51,171 nucleotides of DNA from an uncultured Aeromonadaceae bacterium (lineage in GTDB: Bacteria; Pseudomonadota; Gammaproteobacteria; Enterobacterales; Aeromonadaceae), in NCBI GenBank assembly GCA_945957385.1, contig CAMFKP010000024.1, positions 1-51,171 on the forward strand, given 5' to 3'. A model generated the notes under the pieces. The model searched no databases. It saw nothing but the letters and a program-made list of their open reading frames with translations, and had not been told where the DNA came from. Below are positions 34,553 through 43,407 of the stretch, one piece after another. The number at the start of each line of letters is the position of its first letter. Within the stretch, counting starts at the first letter, position 1. The position numbers and the translations under genes were made by a program.

Positions 34553-34606
34553 TGTAATTAAATTACACCTTGGGTACACCAAGTCAACGCTTTTTGTTAA
34601 CAAAAA
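34553..34606 (-). promoter_or_regulatory. ldhA promoter with three stacked palindromes
   Basis: On the minus strand, -35 TTGACT (34587-34582), a 16-bp spacer and -10 TAATTT (34565-34560) precede ldhA. The -10 lies inside the palindrome TGTAAT-N3-ATTACA (34553-34567), the spacer holds an imperfect palindrome CTTGG-N5-CCAAG (34569-34583), and just upstream of the -35 is a perfect 16-bp palindrome TTTTTGTTAACAAAAA (34591-34606). The first position suits a repressor, the last an activator. I do not recognise the regulators. Confidence 0.6.
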
Positions 34607-34658
34607 ACGGCATATGTAGCCAGCGATGGCTGTTTAGCGTCGTCTGACTGACTATTTG

Positions 34659-34673
34659 TGTAATAAAATTACA
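34659..34673. promoter_or_regulatory. Second copy of the TGTAAT-N3-ATTACA palindrome
   Basis: TGTAATAAAATTACA differs by one central base from the operator-like TGTAATTAAATTACA at 34553-34567 and lies 106 bp away centre to centre, close to ten helical turns. It overlaps the eutC stop codon. Two same-phase copies suggest a DNA-looping repressor for ldhA. Confidence 0.5.
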
Positions 34674-35487
34674 CGCTCGGCATGTGGTCATGGCTGCTAT
34701 TGACGACACAGGACAGGCTTGGACTGCTGGCGAGCAGTACCTCATCGCTCTCATCTTTGAGCCGTACCCCGGTCAGGCGGCGCGTAAAGGCCTGGTCAAT
34801 CAACCAATGCAACTTGTGCACCGCCTGCGGGTAATCGAGACCGGCCGGGCGCACATTCGAGATGCAATTGCGCTCCGAGTCCATGCGTCCCGGCTGCGGT
34901 TGCCATGTCAGATAGAGGCCAAGGCTGTCTGGTGACGACAGACCGGGGCGTTCGCCAATCAATACCACGACCAGTCGTGCCTTGAGCAGCGCGCCGATCT
35001 CGTCACCGATCGCCACACGCCCCTGGGCCACCAGACTCAGGGGGCCGATGCGCAGCCCCGCGTCCTGCAAACGCGGTAGCAAGGCACTGAGTAGCGGCGC
35101 GGCATGGTGGGCGATGGCCGTCGACGACAGGCCGTCGGCAATCACCAGTGCCACATCGCAGCCGCTGGCATTCTCGGCCGCCAGGTGCGCCGCGCTCTGG
35201 CTATCGAGGCGGCGTCCCAGATCCGGCCGCCGCAGGTATTCATCGCGGTGCGCAGCGGCACTGTGCAGCGTGAGTATCGGCAATCCCAGCGGCAGCAGGT
35301 GGCTGGCGAGCGCCGGCATGTCCAGTGGCTGGTGCACGGCATCCCGCGCCTGAGCATGTGCCAGGCCAAACTGCAGCAAGGCGTCAGTCGGCAAGCTGGC
35401 ACCGGTACGGCCCAGGGCGATGCGTGCGGCAGTAAACTGGCGCAGCTCCTGCCAGGGGTTGGTTTGAACCAGAGAAGGGGTCGTCAT
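34669..35487 (-). CDS. eutC: Ethanolamine ammonia-lyase small subunit
   Basis: EutC is the light chain of the adenosylcobalamin-dependent lyase that splits ethanolamine to acetaldehyde and ammonia. The protein is 272 aa from ATG 35487, five bases after AAGGAG. Family stretches are NPWQELRQFTAARIALGRTG, DVALVIADGLSSTAIAHHA, VVVLIGERPGLSSPDSLGLY and ERNCISNVRPAGLDYPQA. It lies 23 bp downstream of eutB as in all eutBC operons. Confidence 0.97.
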   Translation of the reverse strand: MTTPSLVQTNPWQELRQFTAARIALGRTGASLPTDALLQFGLAHAQARDAVHQPLDMPALASHLLPLGLPILTLHSAAAHRDEYLRRPDLGRRLDSQSAAHLAAENASGCDVALVIADGLSSTAIAHHAAPLLSALLPRLQDAGLRIGPLSLVAQGRVAIGDEIGALLKARLVVVLIGERPGLSSPDSLGLYLTWQPQPGRMDSERNCISNVRPAGLDYPQAVHKLHWLIDQAFTRRLTGVRLKDESDEVLLASSPSLSCVVNSSHDHMPSV

Positions 35488-35510
35488 CACAGCTCCTTGT
35501 TGCACAGCGA

Positions 35511-36902
35511 TCAGGCCGCCCGGCCGGTGCCGGCGAGGGTGGTCAGTAACGGATGGCGTTGTCCGGCGCTGAGCAGGTGGCCGCCGCTGTCTGTCAATTG
35601 CATCTGCTGCAGCCAGGCCGCAAATTCGGGGGCATGTTTTAGGCCAAGCAGTTCGCGGATATAGAGCGCGTCGTGAAACGAGGTGCTCTGGTAGTTCAGC
35701 ATGATGTCGTCGGCGCCGGGCACGCCGATCAAAAAGGTCAGCCCGGCGGTGGCCAACAGCGTCAATAGCGTATCCATGTCATCCTGATCCGCTTCGGCAT
35801 GGTTGGTGTAGCAGACATCGCAGCCCAGCGGGACGCCGAGCAACTTGCCGCAGAAGTGATCTTCGAGCCCGGCGCGGATGATCTGTTTACCGTCATACAG
35901 GTACTCAGGGCCGATGAAGCCAACCACGGTATTGGTCAGCAGCGGTTTGAAGTGGCGGGCCACCGCGTAAGCGCGGGCCTCGCAGGTCTGCTGGTCGACA
36001 CCATGATGGGCGTTGGCCGACAGCGCGCTGCCCTGGCCGGTCTCGAAATACATCACGTTGTCGCCGACCGTGCCGCGGCCCAGGGCTAACGCCGCCTGGC
36101 GCGCCTCTTCCAGCAAGGCCAGGTTGATGCCAAAACCGGCATTGGCCGCTTCCGTGCCGGCAACCGACTGGAACACCAGATCCACCGGTACGCCACGTTC
36201 GATCAGCTGTAGCGTATTGGTGACATGGGTCAGGATGCAGGATTGGGTCGGGATGGCAAAGCGCTGGATCACCTCGTCGAGCATGCGGTTCAGATCACCG
36301 AGCACCGCCAGGTTATCGCTGGCCGGATTGATGCCGATCACCGCATCGCCCGAACCGTACAGCAACCCATCGAGCATGGTCGCCGCGATCCCCTGCCAGT
36401 CATCGGTCGGATGATTGGGCTGCAGTCGGACACTCAGGTGGCCGGGCAGGCCGATGGTATTGCGAAACCGGGTGACGACCTGACATTTGCGCGCAACCAG
36501 AATGAGATCCTGGTTGCGCATCAGTTTACTGACCGCGGCGGCCATCTCTGGCGTAATGCCGGGCGCGACCCGCGCCAGCGTCAGGCTGTCGGCCGCGTCA
36601 GAGAGCAGCCAGTTGCGAAAGTCCCCGACCGTCATATGCTGCAGCAGCAAGAAGGCCTCGGCATCGTGGGTATCGAGGATCAGGCGCGTGACCTCATCCT
36701 GTTCGTAGGGGATCAGCGCTTCGTTGAGAAAAGTGATTAAAGGCAGTTCGGCCAGCGCCATGCGGGCGGCCATGCGCTCTTCGGCAGAGTCGGCGCCAAG
36801 TCCGGCCAGATAATCGCCAGAGCGGGCAGGGGTCGCTTTGGCCATTAGACTGCGCAGATCGGCAAACTGATAGGTGCGGTGCGAAAGGGTGGTGCGATAC
36901 AT
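35511..36902 (-). CDS. eutB: Ethanolamine ammonia-lyase large subunit
   Basis: EutB is the catalytic TIM-barrel subunit, binding ethanolamine and cobalamin with EutC. The protein is 463 aa from ATG 36902, just after GAGGT, close to the family length of about 453-464. Recognised blocks are YGSGDAVIGINPASDN, FETGQGSALSANAHHGVDQQ and GVPLGCDVCYTNHAEADQDD. An intrinsic terminator lies between eat and this gene, so eutBC expression may be set by read-through. No eutA reactivase or shell-protein gene is adjacent. Confidence 0.97.
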   Translation of the reverse strand: MYRTTLSHRTYQFADLRSLMAKATPARSGDYLAGLGADSAEERMAARMALAELPLITFLNEALIPYEQDEVTRLILDTHDAEAFLLLQHMTVGDFRNWLLSDAADSLTLARVAPGITPEMAAAVSKLMRNQDLILVARKCQVVTRFRNTIGLPGHLSVRLQPNHPTDDWQGIAATMLDGLLYGSGDAVIGINPASDNLAVLGDLNRMLDEVIQRFAIPTQSCILTHVTNTLQLIERGVPVDLVFQSVAGTEAANAGFGINLALLEEARQAALALGRGTVGDNVMYFETGQGSALSANAHHGVDQQTCEARAYAVARHFKPLLTNTVVGFIGPEYLYDGKQIIRAGLEDHFCGKLLGVPLGCDVCYTNHAEADQDDMDTLLTLLATAGLTFLIGVPGADDIMLNYQSTSFHDALYIRELLGLKHAPEFAAWLQQMQLTDSGGHLLSAGQRHPLLTTLAGTGRAA

Positions 36903-36914
36903 AGGGACCTCGCG

Positions 36915-36942
36915 GAAAAAGGCCACCGGCGAAGCCGGTGGC
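36915..36942 (-). terminator. Intrinsic terminator between eat and eutB
   Basis: On the minus strand GCCACCGGC, TTC, GCCGGTGGC forms a 9-bp GC-rich stem followed by CTTTTT, then directly the eutB ribosome-binding site. It should reduce eutBC transcription relative to eat unless antiterminated. Confidence 0.85.
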
Positions 36943-36975
36943 AAATCACCAGTTGTTGCGTTGGGGTTGGGTAAC

Positions 36976-38355
36976 TCAGGCTTTGACGAGTTCGGCGTCG
37001 CTGGCGGCGGCGCTCTCATCATGGGTCAGACGGAAGTAGCCGAAGCCAGCCAGCATCAGACCACCAAAAATCATCGCCAGCAGTTGGTTGTAGTAGACCA
37101 TGGCGACCAGACACAGCACCGCCAGGCCCAGCGCCAGCGCCGGAGCAAACGGGAACAGCGGGGCAATGAACGGACGCTCCAGCTTGGGTTCACTCTTGCG
37201 CAGCTTGAACAGGGCCGCCATCGAGATGATGTACATGACGATGGCACCAAACACCGACATGGTGACGATGTTAGCCGTCAGCGGCATGCCGCCGATGACA
37301 ATCAGCTGATCCGAGAAGATGGCCAGGATCCCGACCACACCGCCGGCCAGAATTGCCCAGTGTGGGGTCTGGAAACGGGCGTTGACGGTAGCCAGCCCTT
37401 TGGGCAGATAACCGGCGCGGGCCAGCGCAAAGATTTGACGGGAATAGCCCATGATGATGCCGTGGAATGAGGCGATCAAACCAAACAGACCTAGCCACAC
37501 CAGCATGTGCAACCAGCCGCTGCTGTTACCGACGATCATCTTCATCGCTTGCGGCAGCGGATCATTGATGTTGGACAGCTTGCTCCAGTCACCGGCACCA
37601 CCGGCAAACACCATGACACCAATCGCCAGCACCACCAGGGTCAGGATGCCGCCGATAAACGCTTTGGGGATGGTTTTCTTTGGCTCTTTTGCCTCTTCGG
37701 CGGCCATGGCTGCGCCTTCAATAGCGAGGAAGAACCAGATCGCAAACGGAATCGCGGCAAAGATACCGGACAGGGCGGTACCGCTGAATTCGTTGCTACC
37801 AGCCCAGCCATTGGCGACGAAATTGGCGACGCTAAAGCCCGGGCTGACTACGCCCATGAACACCAGCAGCTCGAAAATCGCCAGCAGCGTGACGATCAAC
37901 TCGAACGTAGCCGCAATGCTGACGCCAATCAGGTTCAAAAACATGAACACCAGATAGGCGCCGACGGCAATCCACTTCGGATCCAGCGTTGGAAACTGCA
38001 CATTCAGATAGGCGCCGATGGCCATGGCGATGGCAGGCGGTGCAAAAACGAACTCGACCAGTGTGGCAAAGCCGGCAATGTAGCCTCCCACCGGGCCAAA
38101 TGCCCGGTAGGCATAAGCAAACGGGCCGCCGGCATGGGGAATCGAGGTGGTCAGCTCGGTGAAGCTGAAAATAAACGCGGTATACATGGCAGCGACGATC
38201 AGGGCCGTGACCAGGAAACCGAGTGTCCCTGCCTGGGCCCAGCCATAACTCCAGCCGAAATATTCGCCGGAAATAACCAGCCCGACGGCGATGCCCCAAA
38301 GATGGAAACTGCCGAGCGTCCGTTTTAGTGCGGGGGTTTTGCTATCCGTATGCAT
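36976..38355 (-). CDS. eat: Ethanolamine permease (APC family)
   Basis: This 459-aa transporter of the amino acid-polyamine-organocation superfamily imports ethanolamine. It has about 12 helices, with GIAVGLVISGEYFGWSYGWA in TM1, the typical APC helix break. The link to eutBC on the same strand supports the substrate. AGAGGA precedes the ATG at normal spacing, and a sigma-54-type promoter lies about 50 bp upstream of the start codon. Confidence 0.95.
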   Translation of the reverse strand: MHTDSKTPALKRTLGSFHLWGIAVGLVISGEYFGWSYGWAQAGTLGFLVTALIVAAMYTAFIFSFTELTTSIPHAGGPFAYAYRAFGPVGGYIAGFATLVEFVFAPPAIAMAIGAYLNVQFPTLDPKWIAVGAYLVFMFLNLIGVSIAATFELIVTLLAIFELLVFMGVVSPGFSVANFVANGWAGSNEFSGTALSGIFAAIPFAIWFFLAIEGAAMAAEEAKEPKKTIPKAFIGGILTLVVLAIGVMVFAGGAGDWSKLSNINDPLPQAMKMIVGNSSGWLHMLVWLGLFGLIASFHGIIMGYSRQIFALARAGYLPKGLATVNARFQTPHWAILAGGVVGILAIFSDQLIVIGGMPLTANIVTMSVFGAIVMYIISMAALFKLRKSEPKLERPFIAPLFPFAPALALGLAVLCLVAMVYYNQLLAMIFGGLMLAGFGYFRLTHDESAAASDAELVKA

Positions 38356-38771
38356 TGAGGTGTCCTCTGATGGAAATAGGGTGTGTCACAACTGACATTG
38401 CCATCGCAAGGGCCGTACCAAGAGCAAAGAAACAAAAATTCATATGTAAATCAGGTGGATGCCAATATTTAAACCACAGTGACCTGTATCGGTGCAGCGC
38501 GAATTCACCAGCTTGGTGCGCGCTATTTGGGCGTGCCAGCCTGCGGCTAAAAAACGCAGCGTCACTATTTACGGAATAAACGGCACGAGAGTTGGATTCA
38601 ATCGAGAAGTTAATTGGCTGAATATGGGAATAATCCATCCAGCGGATGCTGGCTGGCGCGGCTGAATGTGGGGGGCAAGCTGGCCGATTTATCTAGGCCG
38701 GGCAACGCGTATAAACCACCGTGGTTGGCAGGAGTATTAAGTCGCAAGGCCCGGGGTGATTATCGAATACA
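38356..38771. other. eat upstream region with inverted repeat
   Basis: Besides the RpoN promoter, an inverted repeat CACCA-GCT-TGGTG lies at 38506-38518, about 115-120 bp upstream of the predicted start, a normal distance for an enhancer-binding protein site. No gene or RNA is recognised in the rest. Confidence 0.4.
38405..38421 (-). promoter_or_regulatory. Sigma-54 (RpoN) promoter of eat-eutBC
   Basis: On the minus strand TTGGTACGGCCCTTGCG has GG (-24) and GC (-12) exactly ten bases apart and fits the RpoN consensus YTGGCACG-N4-TTGCW at nearly all positions. The predicted start is near 38394, leaving a leader of about 40 bases. Ethanolamine genes in pseudomonads are known to be RpoN-dependent through EutR-type activators; no such activator gene is in this window. 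Confidence 0.75.
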
Positions 38772-38796
38772 ATAAAGCCCCATACGGGGCTTTATT
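38772..38796 (-). terminator. Intrinsic terminator of the chemoreceptor gene
   Basis: ATAAAGCCCC and GGGGCTTTAT form a 10-bp stem around ATAC, about 20 bases past the stop. The A/T-rich arms allow function in either direction. Confidence 0.85.
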
Positions 38797-38814
38797 TGTC
38801 GTGGCGTGTCAGAT

Positions 38815-40683
38815 TTAAAGTTTAAAGCGCGCCACCTGCTGATTCAGGTTATTGGCCAATATTTCCTGCTCCTGAGCTTGCTGGGCGCTCATATCCGCAT
38901 CTGTGGTCAATTGATTGGCCAACGCTTTTATTTCGTGAATATTGCGGGTTATTTCATCCGTCACCTTGTTTTGTTCTTCGGCCGCGGTCGCAATTTGCGT
39001 CGACATATCGGAAATCACCTGAATCGACGCGGTGATCTCGGCCAAGGCGTGGGCGGCGGCGTCGGCGTCTTCGACGCTGTGCAGGGCATGAGCCTGGCTC
39101 TGCTGCATGATGGTCACCGCCGAGGCAGTGCTGGCCTGCAAGGTGCTGATGGTTTTTTGGATCTCGGCCGTCGAGCTCTGGGTCTTGTGCGATAACACCC
39201 GTACCTCATCGGCGACCACGGCAAAGCCACGGCCATGTTCACCGGCACGCGCCGCTTCGATCGCCGCGTTCAGTGCCAGCAGGTTGGTTTGCTCGGCCAC
39301 CGCCTGGATGGTGGTGATGACGCTGGAGATCGATTGGGCGTGCTGATCCAGCACGGTGATCACTTCACTGGCCTGACTGATCTCGCCAGCAAGGGCAGTA
39401 ATCGACTGGCGTGTCTGCTCGACCAGCCGGGCGCCCTCTTGTGTGTTCTGGCTGGAGTCTTGCGCGGCGGTGGCGGTCTGCTCGGCGTGGTGGGCTATCT
39501 CTTGTGTTGCCGAGGCCATCTCGGTGACCGCGGTGGCAACCTGGGCGATCTCCTGATCCTGTTGAGTCACCTGCTGGTGGCTGTTCTGGGCCTGCAGCAA
39601 TCCTTGGCGTGCGCTGTCTGACATGGCGTGGGCCTCGTGGCGGATCTGCTGGATCAACTGATGCAGGGTGTTCATGAACTTGTTGAAGTTGGTCGCCAGC
39701 AGACCAATCTCATCCTGGGTGGTAATGGTGATGCGTTGGGTCAGATCGCCTTCACCGTCAGAGATCAGCGCCAGGGTGGAGGAGACACGCCGCAGCGGCC
39801 GCACCAGGGTGCCGATCAGGGCGCCAATCAACAACAGACTCCCCAGCAACACCGCGCTGGAGAGCAGAGCCTGATGCAACAACTGCTGCTTGAGTGGGGC
39901 AAACAGCGTCGTCTTGTCGACCACGCTCAGCAGCAGCCAATCGCTATGGGGGATGGCGCGTGACCACAACAGTTGCGCGTGACCTTGATGCTGGATTTCA
40001 TCGGGCGTCACCTGACGGGCATCGCTGTTTAGCCGGCTTAAATCGATCGTTCCCAGTAGCGATGAGATGGGTTGCAGCACCAAGGCCTGATCTTTGCTGG
40101 CGATAATATTGCCTTGGCCATCAATCAGCACACTAAAACCATCGGCAGGTAGCTTGATGGCATCGAGCATTTGTTGTAGGCGCTGGGTGGAAATATCACC
40201 GCCGACCACCCCATTGGTGCGGGCCAATACAATCGAAATAATATTTTGTGGTGGGGTATAAGTCGTATCGCGATAGGCGGGTGTCAGCGTAATACCAGAA
40301 TGCGCTTGGGCAGTTTTATACCAAATCTGCTCTTGTGGCCGGTAGTTGGCATAGTCCGATTCTTCACCATCCTGCATATGACCATCAGTGCTGGCAAAAT
40401 AGACGCTACCAAAGCCGGCTGACTCCTGGGCCAATAACAGGCTCTTGGTGTCTTGATATTCATCCAGTTTACTTAAGGTGCTGATAACGCTTTTTTTATC
40501 GTCTAACCATTCGGCGATGGCACTGGCACTGCGCTCTGATAAATAGGCAATACTGTTATAGTTGCGGTCTATAACTTGTTCACGTAATGAGCGATAGGAA
40601 AAAAAGGAGAGAAGTAGCGTAATACAGATCAGGGCCATTCCGACCGAGAATAATAATTTTCGTTTTAGACTCACGTTCAACAT
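38815..40683 (-). CDS. Methyl-accepting chemotaxis protein, dCache type
   Basis: This chemoreceptor (622 aa from ATG 40683, five bases after GGGAG) has TM1 at about 10-30, a periplasmic ligand domain of about 240 residues with dCache-like strings ([32 protein letters not shown]), TM2 near 285-305, a HAMP domain ([20 protein letters not shown]) and a full signalling domain with the hairpin tip [20 protein letters not shown] then [12 protein letters not shown]. It has no C-terminal NWETF-type pentapeptide. dCache receptors commonly bind amino acids or amines. It lies upstream of eat on the same strand but behind its own terminator. The ligand is not known. Confidence 0.93.
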   Translation of the reverse strand: MLNVSLKRKLLFSVGMALICITLLLSFFSYRSLREQVIDRNYNSIAYLSERSASAIAEWLDDKKSVISTLSKLDEYQDTKSLLLAQESAGFGSVYFASTDGHMQDGEESDYANYRPQEQIWYKTAQAHSGITLTPAYRDTTYTPPQNIISIVLARTNGVVGGDISTQRLQQMLDAIKLPADGFSVLIDGQGNIIASKDQALVLQPISSLLGTIDLSRLNSDARQVTPDEIQHQGHAQLLWSRAIPHSDWLLLSVVDKTTLFAPLKQQLLHQALLSSAVLLGSLLLIGALIGTLVRPLRRVSSTLALISDGEGDLTQRITITTQDEIGLLATNFNKFMNTLHQLIQQIRHEAHAMSDSARQGLLQAQNSHQQVTQQDQEIAQVATAVTEMASATQEIAHHAEQTATAAQDSSQNTQEGARLVEQTRQSITALAGEISQASEVITVLDQHAQSISSVITTIQAVAEQTNLLALNAAIEAARAGEHGRGFAVVADEVRVLSHKTQSSTAEIQKTISTLQASTASAVTIMQQSQAHALHSVEDADAAAHALAEITASIQVISDMSTQIATAAEEQNKVTDEITRNIHEIKALANQLTTDADMSAQQAQEQEILANNLNQQVARFKL

Positions 40684-40865
40684 AGGAACTCCCTGAGAGT
40701 AATGATCATCAATATAATGATGAATATTCCATGCCTTGCAAAAATTAACGTCAGTAGCGTTTTGCAAATCGATTTTATTTTAGAACATTGGCGTAGAGGG
40801 TTATAGCCCTGAGCAGACTTCTCTGTGGAAATAAATAATTAACGGGATACTTGTCGTGTATAAAA

Positions 40866-40899
40866 GAAAACGGATGTTTCAAATGAAATATCCGTTTTC
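40866..40899 (-). terminator. Intrinsic terminator of the MFS gene at 40916
   Basis: Arms GAAAACGGAT and ATCCGTTTTC extend inward through GTTTCA/TGAAAT into a stem of about 16 bp with a two-base loop. T-rich sequence follows on the minus strand. Confidence 0.88.
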
Positions 40900-40915
40900 G
40901 CATCATCATGATTGC

Positions 40916-42190
40916 TTACGACTCGGGCTGGCACTGGGCGGCGTGGTTGGCGGCCGGTTGCGGTATACGTTCGGAATGGTGATAGAGCAACCACGCCGCG
41001 GCGGCGAGCAACAGGCACGAGATAAATAACCATTGTCCGCCGATGTGGTCGATCACCAGCCCGCCGATGATGGGGGCGGCCGCGGAACCCATCAGATAAA
41101 GCGACGCCGCGCCGACATAGGTGCCGCGTAAGTGCGCAGGTGCCAGCTCGTCAACGCGCAGATTCAGTGCCGGAAACAGGATCACTTCGCCGACACTGAG
41201 CACGAACGCCGCCAGCAGATAGCCGTTGGGCCAGCTGATGGGAGTAAGCCAGAAACCAATTTGCGCGGCACCAAACAACACGGTGCCGATGCGGATGCGC
41301 TGTGCCGGGCTGAACCGACCGAGTGCATGCACCAGCGGTAATTGGAGGAGCACTATGGTCAGGGTATTGATCAGCAACAATTGGGTAATCAGTGCCGCTA
41401 TGCCCGGGAGCCCCAACCGCATCAGATAAAGATCCAGCGTACTTTGGAAATGGGCGTAGATGAACATGGTCAGGATGTTGCCGCAGGTTAGCCATTTAAA
41501 GGCACGATCGCGGGCCAGCACAGCGAGTGTGGCGCCAAACCCCAGCGGGCTGAGGGTCTGATGGCGCTGTTCGGCAATCTGCCAAAGGGTGGCCGCCAGC
41601 AGGGTGCCATATAGCAGATAACCCAGTGCGGCGAGCCAGAAGGTGCTTTGTGCTCCGGCCAGGCCTAACCAGAGCCCGCAGAGCGGGCCAATGGCGCCAC
41701 CCAGGTTAATCAGGTAGTAGCGCAGCTGTAATGCCAGTTCGCGATCCAGTGCATCGGGGCAGTGATCGGCAATCATGACCCGGCCCTGGTTTTCCAGCAG
41801 CGAGCGCATCATGCCGTTGCAGATCGCCCCCAGTGCAAAGCCCAGTGGCGAACCGGCACAGGCAAATAGCGTCATGCCGATGATGCCCAGCAGACTGCCG
41901 GTGAGCATGATTCGCCCTCGACCGTAGCGGTCCGCCAGATTGCCGCCATAGATGCCGACTAAGGTGCTAAAACCGGAGGAGAGCGCGAGGATCAGACCGG
42001 AGTCAGTCGCGGACAAGGCAAATTGGCGGTACAGCATCAGACCCAGATAAGGCCAGACCATAAAAAACGCAAAGCGCGACAGCAAGGTGCCGAGCAGGAT
42101 GACATGTACAAGATACGGTAGCTGCCGCAAGCGGCGTAGTGATAACAGCCGCCCGGGGGCGGGGGTCGAACGGGATGAACTGGATGGCAT
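40916..42190 (-). CDS. MFS transporter, 12-helix type
   Basis: This 424-aa major facilitator protein starts at ATG 42190, five bases after GGGAG. Motif A after TM2 is GGNLADRYGRGRIMLTGSLL, and an equivalent stretch ELAPAHLRGTYVGAASLYLM lies in the second half. The overall form resembles MdtH/YdeE-like drug or metabolite exporters. It is divergent from the YhcH-family gene at 42312 across about 120 bp, so a shared sugar-acid or drug-related role is possible but unproven. Confidence 0.85.
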   Translation of the reverse strand: MPSSSSRSTPAPGRLLSLRRLRQLPYLVHVILLGTLLSRFAFFMVWPYLGLMLYRQFALSATDSGLILALSSGFSTLVGIYGGNLADRYGRGRIMLTGSLLGIIGMTLFACAGSPLGFALGAICNGMMRSLLENQGRVMIADHCPDALDRELALQLRYYLINLGGAIGPLCGLWLGLAGAQSTFWLAALGYLLYGTLLAATLWQIAEQRHQTLSPLGFGATLAVLARDRAFKWLTCGNILTMFIYAHFQSTLDLYLMRLGLPGIAALITQLLLINTLTIVLLQLPLVHALGRFSPAQRIRIGTVLFGAAQIGFWLTPISWPNGYLLAAFVLSVGEVILFPALNLRVDELAPAHLRGTYVGAASLYLMGSAAAPIIGGLVIDHIGGQWLFISCLLLAAAAWLLYHHSERIPQPAANHAAQCQPES

Positions 42191-42311
42191 AACAACTCCC
42201 TGTAACTGCGCTACCAGCCTAAACGGCTTGTCTGCAGCCTGCAATCGCAACATGGAGCTCGAAGCGGCTTGCCGGTATGCTGTTGGTTTACCCAGAACAG
42301 GAATTGGATAA

Positions 42312-42785
<474 letters not shown>

Positions 42786-42827
42786 ACGCTGTGCCGGCCG
42801 AACGCGCCGGCAGCGAACCAGACAAAG

Positions 42828-42864
42828 GTCAGGCGCGGCCCCGCAGTCGCGCCTGACTTTTTTT
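42828..42864 (+). terminator. Intrinsic terminator of the YhcH-family gene
   Basis: GTCAGGCGCG (42828-42837) pairs with CGCGCCTGAC (42848-42857), followed by seven T. Confidence 0.93.
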
Positions 42865-42966
42865 GCGTGTCGCTTTGTCATGGTTTGTTCCCTGGCCCTT
42901 AGCGTGGCGTGCCATAGGCGCGGATTTGAGCTGTGCAACATTTATGCGAACAGATGATAAAAACAG

Positions 42967-43007
42967 TTGAAGCCTGTATTCATATACAGTACTGTAAATT
43001 CATACAT
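42967..43007 (+). promoter_or_regulatory. SOS promoter with two tandem LexA boxes
   Basis: TTGAAG (42967-42972), exactly 17 bp, then TACTGT (42990-42995) forms a promoter. LexA box 1, CTGTATTCATATACAG (42974-42989), fills the spacer and matches CTGT-N8-ACAG perfectly. Box 2, CTGTAAATTCATACAT (42992-43007), overlaps the -10 and has one wrong half-site base. Centres are 18 bp apart. The arrangement recalls recA and colicin promoters and predicts tight LexA repression of the gene at 43080. Confidence 0.85.
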
Positions 43008-43079
43008 CGAATGCACCTGCAGTGACCCTGGTGAACACCGATGGAACCCGACTTGATAATGGAATTTCAGGAGAGAACC

Positions 43080-43319
43080 ATGAGCGTATTTGTCAATGGC
43101 ATGTTTGTCGGTAACGAGATCTATCCGGGTGTGTATGCAGAGGCATTGGCTGGTCCCAGCTGGATGATTCGCAAGGAAAATGAGCAAGGTTGGCCTTGCC
43201 GGGTCGGCGAAGTGAAGGCCAGGGGACAAACGGGTGAGTTTTTGGCCTGTGGTTGTCTGGGTGATGAACGCGGCCGCGCCTATTCGATGAAAACGGCCGT
43301 GCGCTTTTTATTGAACTGA
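43080..43319 (+). CDS. Small protein of unknown function under LexA control
   Basis: I do not recognise this 79-aa protein. It starts at ATG 43080, with AGGAGA about five bases upstream; a longer frame from 43041 lacks such a site. The sequence MSVFVNGMFVGNEIYPGVYA suggests short beta strands, followed by a Trp/Gly-containing middle (SWMIRKENEQGWPCRVGEV), a Cys pair CGC near residue 60, and a basic C-terminus (YSMKTAVRFLLN). There is no signal peptide, membrane helix or known motif. It is monocistronic: two LexA boxes upstream and a terminator downstream. SOS control suggests a role in DNA damage, division arrest or mobile-element biology, but nothing in the sequence shows which. Confidence 0.8.
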   Translation: MSVFVNGMFVGNEIYPGVYAEALAGPSWMIRKENEQGWPCRVGEVKARGQTGEFLACGCLGDERGRAYSMKTAVRFLLN

Positions 43320-43356
43320 CTGTGGTGATTCGCGGTGGCGAACGACTTCATAGATG

Positions 43357-43388
43357 CCAAACGCCCACATGTGTGGGCGTTTGGTTTA
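43357..43388. terminator. Bidirectional terminator after the SOS gene
   Basis: CCAAACGCCCACA (43357-43369) and TGTGGGCGTTTGG (43372-43384) form a perfect 13-bp stem. It lies between convergent genes. Confidence 0.9.
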
Positions 43389-43407
43389 AATCAACAGCCT
43401 CTGCTGC

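Noticed and set aside
36874..38328. Plus-strand frames opposite eat and eutB
   Set aside because: They are antisense to conserved permease and lyase genes, with no independent signals.
38461..38500. LexA box in the eat upstream region (CTGTATCGGTGCAG)
   Set aside because: The half-sites are two bases too close and not symmetric in the core.
40684..40865. Sigma-28 flagellar-class promoter for the chemoreceptor gene
   Set aside because: A TAAA-like element is present, but no GCCGATAA-type -10 lies at proper spacing.
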